64,000 nt of DNA from Locusta migratoria (Eukaryota > Arthropoda > Insecta > Orthoptera > Acrididae). A program made the position numbers and the translations under genes. Shown piece by piece: positions 20,581-31,779 of this stretch (within the stretch, counting starts at the first letter, position 1; each line of letters starts with the position of its first letter). Below the pieces are notes generated by a model. The model saw only the letters and a list, made by a program, of their open reading frames with translations. It did not search any database and was not told the origin of the DNA. The stretch covers positions 350,613,548 through 350,677,547 of the forward strand of contig CM048746.1 of assembly GCA_026315105.1 (NCBI GenBank), written 5' to 3'.

Positions 20581-22970
20581 GACCCCTTGACTTTAATAGC
20601 GCCTCATCGCATTCCAAGTATTTTAGCAAGTCATAACCAGATTACGGAATTGAAAATAAACATTACACGGAAAACATTTGGCATGAAATGGTAAGGAATG
20701 TTAGATGGGAGCATAAACCTAATATGAAACACCAAAGTAAAGTTGAAGACGAACATGTGTTTTTACCACACTAGAACCACTTACATCAGCGTTCTCTAAC
20801 TATAGATAAAAATAGAAAATTGATAGCGAGGATGGTTTTCCCGTTCAATTGCTCCATAAACCAACTTCAACAAAAAAACTCAGTATACAGGCTAATATCA
20901 AAATATATTTTGCAGAAAAATTATTTCATCGCTTTAAAAATGCAAAAAATTGTTCAATACAGAATGTAGATGACTGTTAACATCAAATTAACGCACAGTA
21001 AAATTTCATTACTGAGATAAATGACAAGATAACACTTCATAGTTCAGTGACATTTTAATAAAAGGAAAAAAAATAACAAGTCAAAGTATCAGTACCATAG
21101 GAGGGAAATTATATGTAATACGATGACTTGAGTGTATCATTACGTTTGAAGTCAACAGTGCGTCTGACTTCACCAATTATACTAGCGCAAAACGCGCATA
21201 TCCTGCCTTCCTCATGGTTTTTCCAAGGGAAACTTTTCATCGCATCCCTTTCATTTTCATAGAACTGAGAAGCGGGAGTCTGTATTGCAATCTCCTTCGT
21301 GTTCTATCATTATTTTTACAAAATAATGAACTGTCCGACCGGTCTGTTCATGTATTTAAGTTGTAGTGGTGTAATGTTCCATGGCAACAGCGACGTGTAA
21401 GGACGAGATCCATAGTTTATTCTACACAAGTACCACATGTTACGACTTTTGCGTTCCGTTTTAAAGGTTTTGTCTCTGGACGTCCTATCTTGTAACGTGG
21501 TTCACACACTATTTTTTGTGTTTTTATTTCGGTGAAAAGTCTTACTATTCATTAAACTTACTTCTGACGATACTAAAGTCTTACCACATGACTCATATAC
21601 CGTAGCCACTGTATAATATGATAACAGAAAGAAATTAAATATCCCAATGATCAGACGGACAGTTCATAATTTCAAAATAAAAATTGGAGCACGAAGGAGA
21701 GTTGAACAACGAGCGATGTTCCACATGTTTATCTAGACCGTTCACTGTTTGTATTTTGATTTTTTCCATAGTTTCGCACACCTTGTTCCTGTTTTCATGC
21801 TTTCTCTGTATTGCGTTTTTACGGGATGTTCACTCGACCACCATATCACTAAATCTGAGCGTAGAGCGATGGGGAATTCCCCTTGTTAGATTGCTGTTCA
21901 AGGTGAAGATGCTGGATCTCGATGAAGGGGTTGAATCAGGGAAGAAATGGTACATTATCATACCAATATCATTGACATCGGTTTGCAGTAGTATTCTTGA
22001 ACATATTCAGATGAAAAAATTTACTTTTTTTCAATCATTTTGGAGCATTTGAAAATTTTTCCAGCAAAGTAAAATGGGTGATGTTTAAATACATGGCAGT
22101 TTCCCTCTCGAACCATCCGAAGGGCAGTCATTCAACTTATAGAAGCCTTGTGTTGAATAATTTTTAAGTATTCATTGGAAAATAGTTTGGACCACACAGC
22201 TGACTGCTTAGTATATTAGTATTCCTCTTGTTGGAGTGTCATAATTATTTGCTTCTTATCTCATTCTAAAAGCCCTTTGGTTTTCCATTGCATTCATAAG
22301 GCATCAAAGTCTAAATATTACGAAAATGGTCAACATTCCCAGGCTTGCATTAATGATTATTTAGTTTGATATGAGGATTTTTTTCTTACAGAATTAACCC
22401 ATCCTTACAACCAACAGAGTGTTCCCACTTCAAGCATAATTAGTTTCGCGATGAAATAGAGCATAAGACACTGTTATAAGATAGTTAACACACTCTTTAC
22501 TTCCTTTGAACTTCTATGTATCCTCAATATGTTAACCAAAATGCATGTTTAAAGGCTGGGGTACGAATAATACTTTTTCTGAAATTGTATTAAATGATCT
22601 CTCCGAAAATTATTGAATGATTCATTCATGAACCTAGACAAATAACTGAGGATGCAGGCAGCATGAAATCGCTATTCTGAAATGGAGCGGCTGGCACAGG
22701 AGAGGAATTCATGCTTGTCCACATGAGACAGTGAGAAGAATAATGACAAATAATAGTAATTATAACAATGAGTATAAAACACCACCAGCAGGAACAAATA
22801 TTTAAATTTGAGAGAAATGAGGCCACAAAAATAATGATGTCCATGAAACAGTACATTCTACATGGAAACAAATGAATTCAAACTTCTAAGAAAACTTTGT
22901 ACATGGGCGCAGTACCAAGGAAAGAGGCAGAAGTAAAGGTCGCAGTCAAGGAAAACGTCACAGATACTGA
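20581..22970. other. no gene recognised
   Basis: AT-rich sequence without a convincing domain, tRNA-like head or TIR. The 122-codon frame at 21684-22052 starts without a convincing promoter and shows no family similarity I can name. The 22620-22970 part may be the edge of a LINE, because an RTE-like 5' fragment follows. Confidence 0.3.
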
Positions 22971-22977
22971 AGTATTA

Positions 22978-23055
22978 AGTGCATGGCTATCCCCGTGAAA
23001 TCCAGACATTGCCGAGGTGGGGTGGCTTTATTGCCTCACCGATACAGGTAGCTAG
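22978..23055 (+). mobile_element. RTE-like LINE 5' end fragment
   Basis: CCAGACATTGCCGAGGTGG ... TTGCCTCACCGATACAGGTA matches the start of the element at 31784-31840 (GCCACAGACATTGCCGAGG). No protein part follows. A second, shorter fragment lies at 23593-23652. Confidence 0.55.
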
Positions 23056-23592
23056 TTTGTTGATTGTAAAATTGCAAAAGTACAAAGAAGGCTTTTGTGT
23101 TTGGTCTTGGGTCCTGGAATATTTATAATGGCTTCTGACTTCTGTGGATTTCATATGGATGTGATATGATTTGCCATACAAATTTAATGTTACCTTTTAT
23201 GATTTCAGACTTCTCTAGATTTGCCCTAACATTGTTCCTCTGAGATTTAGGTAATACTTCTTTCAATATTTCATTACGATCCTTCCAGTTTTGGGCGGTA
23301 ATCTAAATGTACACTGGAATTTTGTTCAATTTCTTCCATAACCTTGTCTAACATACATTTAAGAAAAAGATGTAGGCATATTGAAACGAAGCACTCTGAA
23401 TTAATAACTTCTTTCTCTAAACACAATTTTATACAAGTGGTACCTGTTAGAAGTCGAGTCAATGCTTGTGATTATCTTGATACCATTGAACTTTTGTACC
23501 AGTTCATTGAGTAACTCAAATTTATCCATTTGCGGTATAATTGTTAATGGCTCTAGAGACTAAGAAGAAAAAGTCATTGATGTAGAAGTATT

Positions 23593-23652
23593 AAGTGCAT
23601 GGCTACCCCCATGAACCACAGACATTGCCGAGGTCTGAGCTATACAGGTAAA
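23593..23652 (+). mobile_element. RTE-like LINE 5' end fragment, second copy
   Basis: CCCATGAACCACAGACATTG and CCGAGGTCTGAGCTATACAG repeat the previous fragment in the same orientation about 600 bp on. Both are preceded by GTATTAAGTGCATGGCTA, so the pair arose by a local duplication rather than two insertions. Confidence 0.5.
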
Positions 23653-24069
23653 CTAAGAGAGTGCACAATAATTCTCCACACTATCGTTTTCTTTATTTAA
23701 TTATCTAATACTCCAATTTTCTTGCCTCAATAGAATATGGTTTCAACCTGAATGTGTTATATGGCTTCACCTGTAAAATACGAAATATTTTGCAACCTCT
23801 GGCCTTTTAATGTTGCTGCGTTCCTTCTTTCAACTTGGTGCTTCTTATCGACTTCACACATCAATGTCTGTAGCCTTTCCATAGATTATGACCTTTATTT
23901 ATACCTCTTACTGTGTAGTTATTCCCACGTACGAACACTCGATTTCCTCCGGTTTTAGTACATTTATTCATTTATAATCTGTGCTGTAACATCTCCACAA
24001 TTTTAGAGGTCTATTCTATTATATTTAAATATTTGTTCCTCCTGGTCTTTTCATCCCCGTTTCTTTTAT

Positions 24070-25640
24070 TTATTTATTTTTGCTTTATCTGTCTTCTGAC
24101 TTATTTCATGTGGGTTATCGTAAATTGCTCTCCTGTATCAACTTCATTTCAGAGTAGGACTTGCACATTATATCTTCAATCATTTTCTGACTGTATTCTA
24201 ACCTTTCTCTTCCACTACAGTTTTTCCCTCTGCAGCTTCCTCAAGTACAAAGGAAGTTATTTTCTATGTCTTATTACACGACATACCATCTTGTCCCTTC
24301 GTCTTGTAGCGATGCTATGGCGAACCTTCTCATTTGTTGCGTTATCATACCACCTAATCTTCAACATACTACTGCAACAACACATCTCAATTGCTTTGAT
24401 TTTCTTCTTTCGATTTTACCAGTTCCATATTTCACTTATATACAAAGCTGTACTCCAAACGTGCATTTTCAGAAACGTCTTCCTCACATGATATCAGTAG
24501 ACTACTCTTGGCTATGAGTCCCTCTATAACTGGTTTACTTTTTATGTCCTTCTTGTTTCGTCCATCACTTGTTATTTTTGTTGTAAGATAGCAGAATTCC
24601 TCAACTGCAATTACTCTGTAACCACCAATTTAGATATTAAATCTCTCTCTGTTTTTATTTCTTCTACTTACCATTACTTTCGTCATTTTTCTGTTAACTC
24701 TTAACCTATATTCTGTAATCATTACATTTTTCAAACCATTCAGGAGGTCCCGTAAGGACACCAGTGGCATAATGAATCATTAAATCCTTTCAACCTTGAA
24801 TTTTTACACTCATAAACCTTTGTTTTATTACCCTCATAAACGTATAATTGAAGAGTAAGGCCGAAAAGCTGAATATCTGTTTTAACTCTTGGTCCAAGAC
24901 CTCTGTTATTTGTCTTGTAGTCTTATTATTCTCCCTTGTTTCTTGTATATAAGATTTATTAACTATCTATACCTGTAGCTTACTTTTCTCTTTATCAGGA
25001 TTTCGAACGTCGTGCAGCATTTTACGTTGTCGTCGACTAACATGTGTCTTGATTTATGTCAGGACTGTTGAATGATGCCTTACCTTTCCTACAGCCAAAC
25101 GGATCTTCTTATAACATTTCATCCATTTATTTCTTCCATTAATTTGTGTATCTTCCTGATCAGTAACTCGGATGCAGAATCTTTTAAACCGATTGTGTGG
25201 TAGCTCTCACAGTTCTTTCCCTTGTTATGTTTTGAACTGTGCGGGCGATAATTTTTCCGAACGTCCTATGGTATATCGCCAGTCTCATAGATTCTACACA
25301 CCAGCTTCAATAGTCTTGATTGCCACTTCCCACAATGATTTTAGAAATTCTGAAAGAGATTTAACTATGTTTTCCTCTGTTTCAAGTCTTCCAGTGTTAT
25401 TTAAGTTCTATACTGTGTCCCTATGTCGTAACAAATACAAATTTTGTTTCTGTCATTTGATCAGATCAGTCTTCACTTTCAGAGAGGTGTTCAGTATACT
25501 CTCTCCTCCTGCGCTTTTGTCTGGGTTTCATAATGGACTTTACATTGCAGTCTTAATGTTATCACCCTTGATTTTAATTGCACCAAACGTTTTTTTGGAC
25601 TTTTTTGGACGATCCTTTGGACTTGTCTATACCTCCAAGA
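24070..25640 (-). pseudogene. degenerate non-LTR retrotransposon
   Basis: The minus strand gives RT-like scraps in the expected order: a decayed NYRGISLL-like stretch near 25180, TEVLDQELKQ then SALLFNYTF near 24870 (where LINEs have GVRQGC..SPLLF), and a C-terminal piece KIRWYDNATNEKVRHSIATR near 24350, like the end of RTE-type proteins in this window. The catalytic FADD is not visible. It is full of stops; the long plus-strand ORF at 25172 is the antisense of this region. Confidence 0.55.
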
Positions 25641-26310
25641 ACTGACATTTGGAGAACCCTGGACAACCTACCAGTGTGTTTTCACTGTGAGTGGGCAGTT
25701 CTTGTGGTGCTCTACTGCTAGGAGCAGTAACATACGTTTGCTGATGCCCATTCCAGTAAACAGCCCTATGCCGATGACACCCCCAGGACGACGAAGAAAG
25801 ACAGGAGGTTTTATTTCCAGAACGACGTAGATCATCATCGCTGCAAGCTAACCGCTGGAGAGGGTCTCCATAGCCCTGTAGAGACTTTTCCCGTCCGATC
25901 AGAAAAGAGCCAGTGTGACACCTTGTCAAAGAGAGTGTGCATTAATCAAATAGTTACTAACTTCACACATTGACAATTAACGAAACTTGGAGCAGATACA
26001 GATGTGGCAACCTTGACTGGATGGGAAACAGGTTTATGTAATTACAGAATTTACGAGCGAAAACATTTGTGGGTTTTGATAGTAAACATTGTTCTTATTC
26101 TACTCCTGACCAATTACTGACAGTGACAGGGATCCATCTGTTTCACACCAGACAATGCTGCGGGCGGCTTCCGTATTTAATAGCTTGTGTAAGCCAGGGA
26201 GTTTATTTGTTACTAGAAGCAACCACACCACGTCATGAGACCGGGACTTAGAAGCCGGGCTGTGGGCAAGGAAGGAAGCGAGCAGCCATCTGGCTGAGAT
26301 CACAGAGTAA
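25641..26310. other. no gene recognised
   Basis: No domain, TIR or tRNA-like head seen. GC content is moderate. Short ORFs on both strands lack any recognisable motif. Confidence 0.3.
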
Positions 26311-26314
26311 CTAT

Positions 26315-26990
26315 ACAGAGAAGTACCCTCCCCCCCCCCCTAAACCACTGTCCTAATCTGTCCACGTAATTCCGTAAGATGCTAGCAGATGTCAGGCGGT
26401 TTCCTGGACTTGTACTGGTAGACCACACTAGAGACGCTTCTGAAGTTGCCTCTCGCACGAGGGTAGCTTGGTGGGGAGGTTGAGTGGAGCGCTCGTGCCG
26501 CCTGTCACAAGGCCACGGATGTGTCCAGTGTGCTGGCGTTTGAGGGGAAGTGGTGGTGGGGACAGCCACTACCTGCCGACTGCTATGGCCAGTTTTAAAG
26601 GGCTGCTTCTGACCTCAGCGCCGTCCTGGGACATCTTACGGAACTGCTGAAATCCCCGCCCCCTGCACCTCTACGCGTGTGACCGGGCCCTTACCATAGA
26701 CAAATATATACAGACGGGAAACCTCCGTAAGGGCCTGGTCACACGCTCAGAGGTGCAGGGAGGGAAGGCCAGAGCAGCCTTGGCCTCGTGGAAGGCGGCA
26801 CGAGCTCTCCCCTCAGCCTCCCTTCCACGCTACCGTCTGATGTGCGAGAGGCAACCTCAGAAGCGTCTCTCGTGTCGTCTACCGCTACTAAGCCAGGGAA
26901 CTGTCTGCCATCTGTTGGCATCTTACGGAACTACGAGGGGAGCGTAGGACTATGGTTTAAGGGGGGGATGCTTCTTTGTATATGCTACTC
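26315..26990. repeat. GC-rich inverted repeat, arms about 260-380 bp
   Basis: Left arm 26315-26695 and right arm 26727-26990 are inverted copies. Anchors are GCTTCTGAAGTTGCCTCTCG / CGAGAGGCAACCTCAGAAGC and GTGTGACCGGGCCCTTAC / GTAAGGGCCTGGTCACAC beside the centre. The left arm carries about 120 bp more (roughly 26525-26655). A C-run in the left arm faces a G-run in the right. It lies just upstream of the gag-like gene. Confidence 0.8.
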
Positions 26991-27109
26991 TTTGCCCTTA
27001 AGGAGGTTTCCTGTCGGTATATTTTTGTCTGTGCCGAGATGAAGGCTCGACGAGTCTCGTGGGACTGACACAGCGTGGTCCGTTTGTGACAGCTGGTGCG
27101 TTTACTGGA

Positions 27110-27517
27110 ATGGCCGAAGGTTACCACGTGACTTGGCCTGCGCTGACCGCCGCGGGCGCGCTCGATACCGAATGGAAGAGCAAAAGTAAAATGCAGAACC
27201 ACGGCGAGGTGGCCAGCACTGCTGCTAGCGTCGAAAACCCAGCAGTAGATGCTGGCGCCCCCGGCGCCGATACTACCGTCGACGCTGCAGCCACCTCCAC
27301 AGTCTCCACCGACGACGGGTCGCGACATGCTACCGTGCTGGATTCCAACACACGGCCTTTGTCTCCGCCGCTGGCAGATTCACATAGGGAGGCGAGTACT
27401 GCGCCGCAAGCAACTGTTTCCAGCAAGAATTCAATGTCCTATTAAAGGCACAATTCGCTCTGTTGAGTACCAGCCTAGATGAAAATTTCACTGTGGAGGT
27501 TACTTGTTTAAATGCAC
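27110..27517 (+). pseudogene. gag-like gene of an LTR retrotransposon, N-terminal part
   Basis: Plus-strand frame with an Ala/Thr/Ser-rich stretch (residues DGSRHATVLDSNTRPL, REASTAPQATVSS), then, after a stop at 27442 and a frame change, KAQFALLSTSLDENFTVEV. The frame is cut by the TA insertion site of the mariner at 27518 and resumes at 29270. No LTRs, protease or polymerase were found. The assignment rests mostly on the downstream half. Confidence 0.4.
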
Positions 27518-27829
27518 AAATACGAGGGACGTTTGAAAAGTCCGTGCAAAGTCCGAGAGATGGAGCCACCGGCGCATATCGAAGTCATGTTTAGTTAGTA
27601 TCATCTTTGGAAATAGCGCATACGAAGTTTCAAACATATTGGTGTCTTTCTTTGTGTTTGACATTCGTATGAATCAAGAAAGTCGAGTGAAGAATGAACG
27701 AAAAAGAAATTCGTGTGGTGATTAAACATTACTTTATGAAAGGCAAATCGCCCCAGGAGACTAAAGAGAAGCTTGATAAACATTATGGTCATACCGCACC
27801 TTCGAGTAGAACAAGGAAGGTTGGAAATT

Positions 27830-28060
27830 ACGTCCCGTCGACAGTGTGGTCATTAGAAATGGAGCTTATGCTCGGATTGTTTGTGTAAGGATGTGGAAGG
27901 AAATCAGCAGTGCCCTTTCAAAGGAACCATCCTGGCATTTGTCTGGAGTGATTTAGGGCAATCACGGAAAAACCTAAATCTGGATGGCCGGAGGTTGATT
28001 TGAACCACTATCCTTCCGAATTCAAGTCCTGTGTATTAACCACTTCGCCACCTCACTCGG
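27830..28060 (-). mobile_element. tRNA-derived SINE (family 2) inside mariner
   Basis: Minus-strand copy of the element at 10224-10475: GGTTCAAATCAACC (box B) with a head CCGAGTGAGGTGGCGAAGTG, ending near GTCGACGGGACGT. It interrupts the N-terminal DNA-binding part of the transposase. Confidence 0.8.
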
Positions 28061-28740
28061 TTTCGATTAGAGCAGTTATATTTCAAAATTTTCGGGGTGG
28101 CCATATGGGCACAAGTGAGACTGAAGATTATGGACACACTGTGCAGGTTACAACTCCAGAAATCATTGATATTATCATTGGTGATTGGTGATGGATAACA
28201 GAAGAGCAAAGGTGCGTGAGATTGCTAGTGCTGTGAACATCTCGAGTGAACGGGTACATAATATTTTGCGTAAATATTTGGACATGGGAAAGCTATCCGT
28301 AAGATGGGTGCCGCGACTGCTCACGCTTGACCGAAAACGGAATCTTGTGAAGTGTTGAAAGGAAGGTTTGCAGCTGTTCAGGAAGAATCCGCAGGACTTT
28401 AAGCGCCGTTTCGTGGCAGTGGATGAAACATGGATACATTACTACTGCGACCAAAGAACAATCTAAACAATGGGTTTCCAAAGGAGAATGTGTACCAGAA
28501 AAAGACGAATACCGGGCCTTCACTGGAAAGGTTATGGCGACAGTGTTTTGCAGTTCGCAAGGGATAAACTTCAGCCATTATCTGGAACAGGGTAAAACTA
28601 TTACAGGTGCATATTATTCATTGTTATTGGACCGCTTGAAAATCGAGCTGCAAGAAAAAAAGCCAGCGATTGACCCACAAAAAAGTCCTTTTCCATCACG
28701 ACAAATCACCAGCATACAACTCAGCAGAAGATTTCTTGAT

Positions 28741-28935
28741 GTGTAAAATCGTTTGGTTTCTTTATGTAAAGCGACAAATAATGTGTGGCCAAAACGCTTT
28801 GTTTTGTAAATCCTGTCAACTTATGTACCGTATTTGTGTTTGCTAAAATACCCGATGCAACCGACTGAATTTAACCATTAAAAAGTAATATTACTATGTA
28901 ATTGGGCATGTCAAATAAATAAATAATAAAAAATA
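28741..28935 (+). mobile_element. small A-tailed insertion inside mariner
   Basis: The transposase text stops at GCAGAAGATTTCTTGATGTG and resumes at CAACAGTTGTGATAGCAAAA (the expected SxxVVIAKL). The 195 bp between has no frame and ends AATAAATAAATAATAAAAAA, as a retroposed RNA would. The source is unknown. Confidence 0.55.
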
Positions 28936-29270
28936 CACCTCAACAGTTGTGATAGCAAAATTATTGGAAATAGGATTTCAATTCGTTTCACATCCCTCCT
29001 ATTCTCCAGACTTGGCTCCCTCAGACTACTGTTTGTTCCCCAATTTGAAGAAATGGCTGGCGAGACGAAGATTTCATTCAAACGAGCAGGTGATTTCAGA
29101 AACTAATAGCTATTTTCAGGCTTGTATAATTCCTATTACGCGGAAGGAAACAACTAATCATAACATCGTTGGACGAAGTGTATAGACTATTTCAAAAAAT
29201 AAAAATGGTTTTCCTCAAACAAGTTAGTAGTTTTTATTTTATGCACGGACTTTTCAAACGCCCCTCGTAA

Positions 29271-30750
29271 CTGCGAATAAAATGAAAAGTTTAAGGTGCA
29301 GGAAATAAAATTAAATTTGAGTGTAGAGCAGCATTGCAAGAATATTCAGGCTGTTACTATTATGTTCACAGTAGTCTTTCAGGGTCACCAGGAGGAAGTT
29401 TAAAAGCAAATAGAATCTCAAACTCCAGCATTAAAGGCACAGGGTGAGCTTATTGACAAAGTTATCAGGGAAACCAAAGGATCATTTAGTAATGTTGAAA
29501 ACAAGGTTATGGGAGTAGAGGGACATGTGGTTTAGTTTGCACTACATACAGACAACCATATAGACAACATACAGAGTCACCCTAATTGAGAGGTTAATGG
29601 AGGCTGACGCTCTGGTGGGTCACACTGAAATAGTTTGTGAAATAGAGACAAGGATGCTCGCTAATCAGAAGTAACTTGCAGAACTAAGTCCTGAAAAAGC
29701 TGAAAAAGTAGCTGCGCAGTTTTGGAAAATGTTCTAGTACATAAGTTAGAAGATAAGTTAGTGAATAATGTGTTGAGCGTAATGACGAAGCGGTAAATTT
29801 CCGTATTTGGTATGCCTTCGTCGGCAGGTACTAGTCGAGAGGCAGTTCTGCCACTCAGCAAGGCGAAGATGGAAGTGACTCCACCGTAATAGTGGGGATA
29901 GCTGACACCTCCCCCTGCCCTAGGCCCGCCTAAATTACAACAGGGCCAGCCCAAGCAGCTGTGAATATTCCCCCTCCAGGCAGCACTAGACCTATGAATG
30001 GAGTGGCCTTCCCTGCAAGCCCCATTCACACAGACACCAGAGTTACTTACAGAGTTGAACACTCAACTCTCAGAGTCGTTCCATTTGTTAGGAGCAGTAA
30101 TGAGTTTCGTTTGTTGTACCCACCAGCACAAATAATTCCGAATAAGTGGGGGAAATTTGGCGGAGTGAACTGCCATATCCACCCTGTAGTTTTCCTGCAA
30201 AACTATCAGGCTTGGTTTGAGTCCATGCGAATTAGTCATAAATAACTAATGAGTGCATTCGGTCATCATTTAACGTCTGAAGAGAACCTGTGGTCGCAAA
30301 TTAAGGGTAGACTCTACTCTGACGTCACAAAATTAAGAGTTGAGTTCCTCTCAGACCACGCCTGCCAACAGAGATTTTCCGATGACACGGCTCTGTTACA
30401 GTCATAGTGGGCGAACATTGGGAGTTTTTCTTGTCCGTAGTGTCAGTAGTGCATCACCTAGATCCATCAATGGAAGCTGAGGAATTAATTTCACTGATTT
30501 ACCAATGCGTGCCTGAGTGGGCAATACGTCAACTGCTAATTATAACAATAGTTGATGTAGAACAGTTGTTAGAGGTGTTTCCCGCTAAAGGCGTCTTTTA
30601 TTTAAAATCAAACAACAAGGTTAACACCTTGCGAGCTTACACACGAATTTTCAAAACACAAACTAGAAAAAAAACACACTATTCTGTGCAGAATGGCACA
30701 ATTTTTATCAGTTATTTCCTTCAGTTGGTTAGAGCCCCCAGTACTACAGC
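29271..30750 (+). pseudogene. gag-like gene, downstream part
   Basis: Continues the interrupted gene with several frameshifts. Recognisable capsid-like pieces are HIHPVVFLQNYQAWFESMR (near 30190) and NLWSQIKGRLYSDVTKLRVE (near 30300), in the style of insect LTR-retrotransposon gag. A Pro-rich linker precedes them (VNIPPPGSTRPM near 29965). No zinc knuckle, protease or polymerase follows before the next element. Confidence 0.5.
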
Positions 30751-30759
30751 ACGAAAATA

Positions 30760-31489
30760 AATAAATAAGTAAAAAATAAAAATAAAACGACAAATCACCC
30801 ATTCACAGCTTGTGTTTGATTGGGGCTCCGTAAAGTGCGGCTGTAGACCCTATTTTATTATATAAAGTGGCTGCGTCGTGTCTAGGAGCCAGCCACACCT
30901 GCTGCAATGTCCCCAAAATGTTTAGCTTTAAATAAATGCAGGCAGGAACAAACAAAAAAGCACAAACGACAAATTTACTTTTAACTAAATTGATGTTTAT
31001 TCCAACTAATATCCGTCAGTGAATATTTGCTACACATGACTTCGGAGCAATGCCGAGTTCCTTAAGGCTGCCACTTAAACTTGACTGAATAGTTTCTGTG
31101 TCGCACAGTCGCTAAATAAAAATTAAAAGTCTAGCAACAATACTGAGAAACTCTAAGTTCCACTGTCACAGAATACAGTTAGAGACCACGAAGCACCACT
31201 GAAGACTATTTCTAAGTCCCACAGACGCAGAATAAAACCAAAATTCTCGAAGAACCACAGAACAAATTTTTCTAAGGTCCACACTAGAACACTTCACTGA
31301 AATTTTACAAGTCCTCAAGCGAATCCACAGTAACCCAGCACAACGACACATCTTGTCTGTCAAACCGACACCAACAGACTGACTTCAACAAGTCAAAATG
31401 GCCACCTTAAGTACTATCGCTGGCTTACTCTGAAGTCAAGTCAGTATCTTATTTCCACAGAATTACCTCTTTTAAATAAAATACAAATG
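30760..31489. other. non-coding stretch with loose tandem units
   Basis: No domain seen. Around 31150-31290 three phrases recur about 60 bp apart: CTAAGTTCCACTGTCACAGA, CTAAGTCCCACAGACGCAGA and CTAAGGTCCACACTAG. This could be part of a retroelement terminal region, unproven. Confidence 0.35.
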
Positions 31490-31499
31490 AAATAAATAC

Positions 31500-31695
31500 G
31501 CCGAGGGGACTGAGGCGCTTCAGTCACGGTCTGCACGGCCACTACGATCGGAGGTTCGAATCCTCTCTCGGACATGGATATTTGTGTCGTCCTTAGTTGT
31601 AGCTAGTTCATAAATAGTTTGTGAGTTTAGGGACTGATGACCCCGAAGTTAAGTCCTATAAGCTCTACAAACATTTGAACATTTTTTTTTTTTTT
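31500..31695 (+). mobile_element. SINE family 1 with perfect TSD
   Basis: Plus-strand copy lacking the first few bases of the head; box B AGGTTCGAATCCTC, end CATTTGAACA followed by a T-run. AAATAAATAC is repeated at 31490-31499 and 31696-31705. Confidence 0.9.
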
Positions 31696-31779
31696 AAATA
31701 AATACATGCGATGATCAAGATTGTAATAGGAACGCTATCAAATCGATCACAACGCTATTCTTAATATTGGTACCACTCC

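Larger units (their letters stand above)
27518..29270 (+). mobile_element. mariner transposon with TIRs, transposase broken, two nested insertions
   Basis: The ends are inverted repeats: TACGAGGGACGTTTGAAAAG at the left and the complement of TACGAGGGGCGTTTGAAAAG at the right, both continuing GTCCGTGCA, at a TA site. The transposase is in pieces: MNQESRVKNERK start near 27670, the first catalytic Asp in FVAVDETWIHYY (near 28420), the second in FHHDKSPAYNS (near 28695), the third in YSPDLAPSDY (near 29015), which fits the D,D34D mariner pattern. It is interrupted by a SINE (27830-28060) and a 195 bp A-tailed insertion (28741-28935) and by stops. It lies inside the gag-like gene. Confidence 0.9.

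Noticed and set aside
21684..22052. 122-codon ORF as a possible small gene
   Set aside because: No ATG at the stated start, no recognisable domain, AT-rich composition like its surroundings.
25172..25645. 157-codon plus-strand ORF
   Set aside because: It is antisense to degenerate LINE text, has no domain and no promoter.
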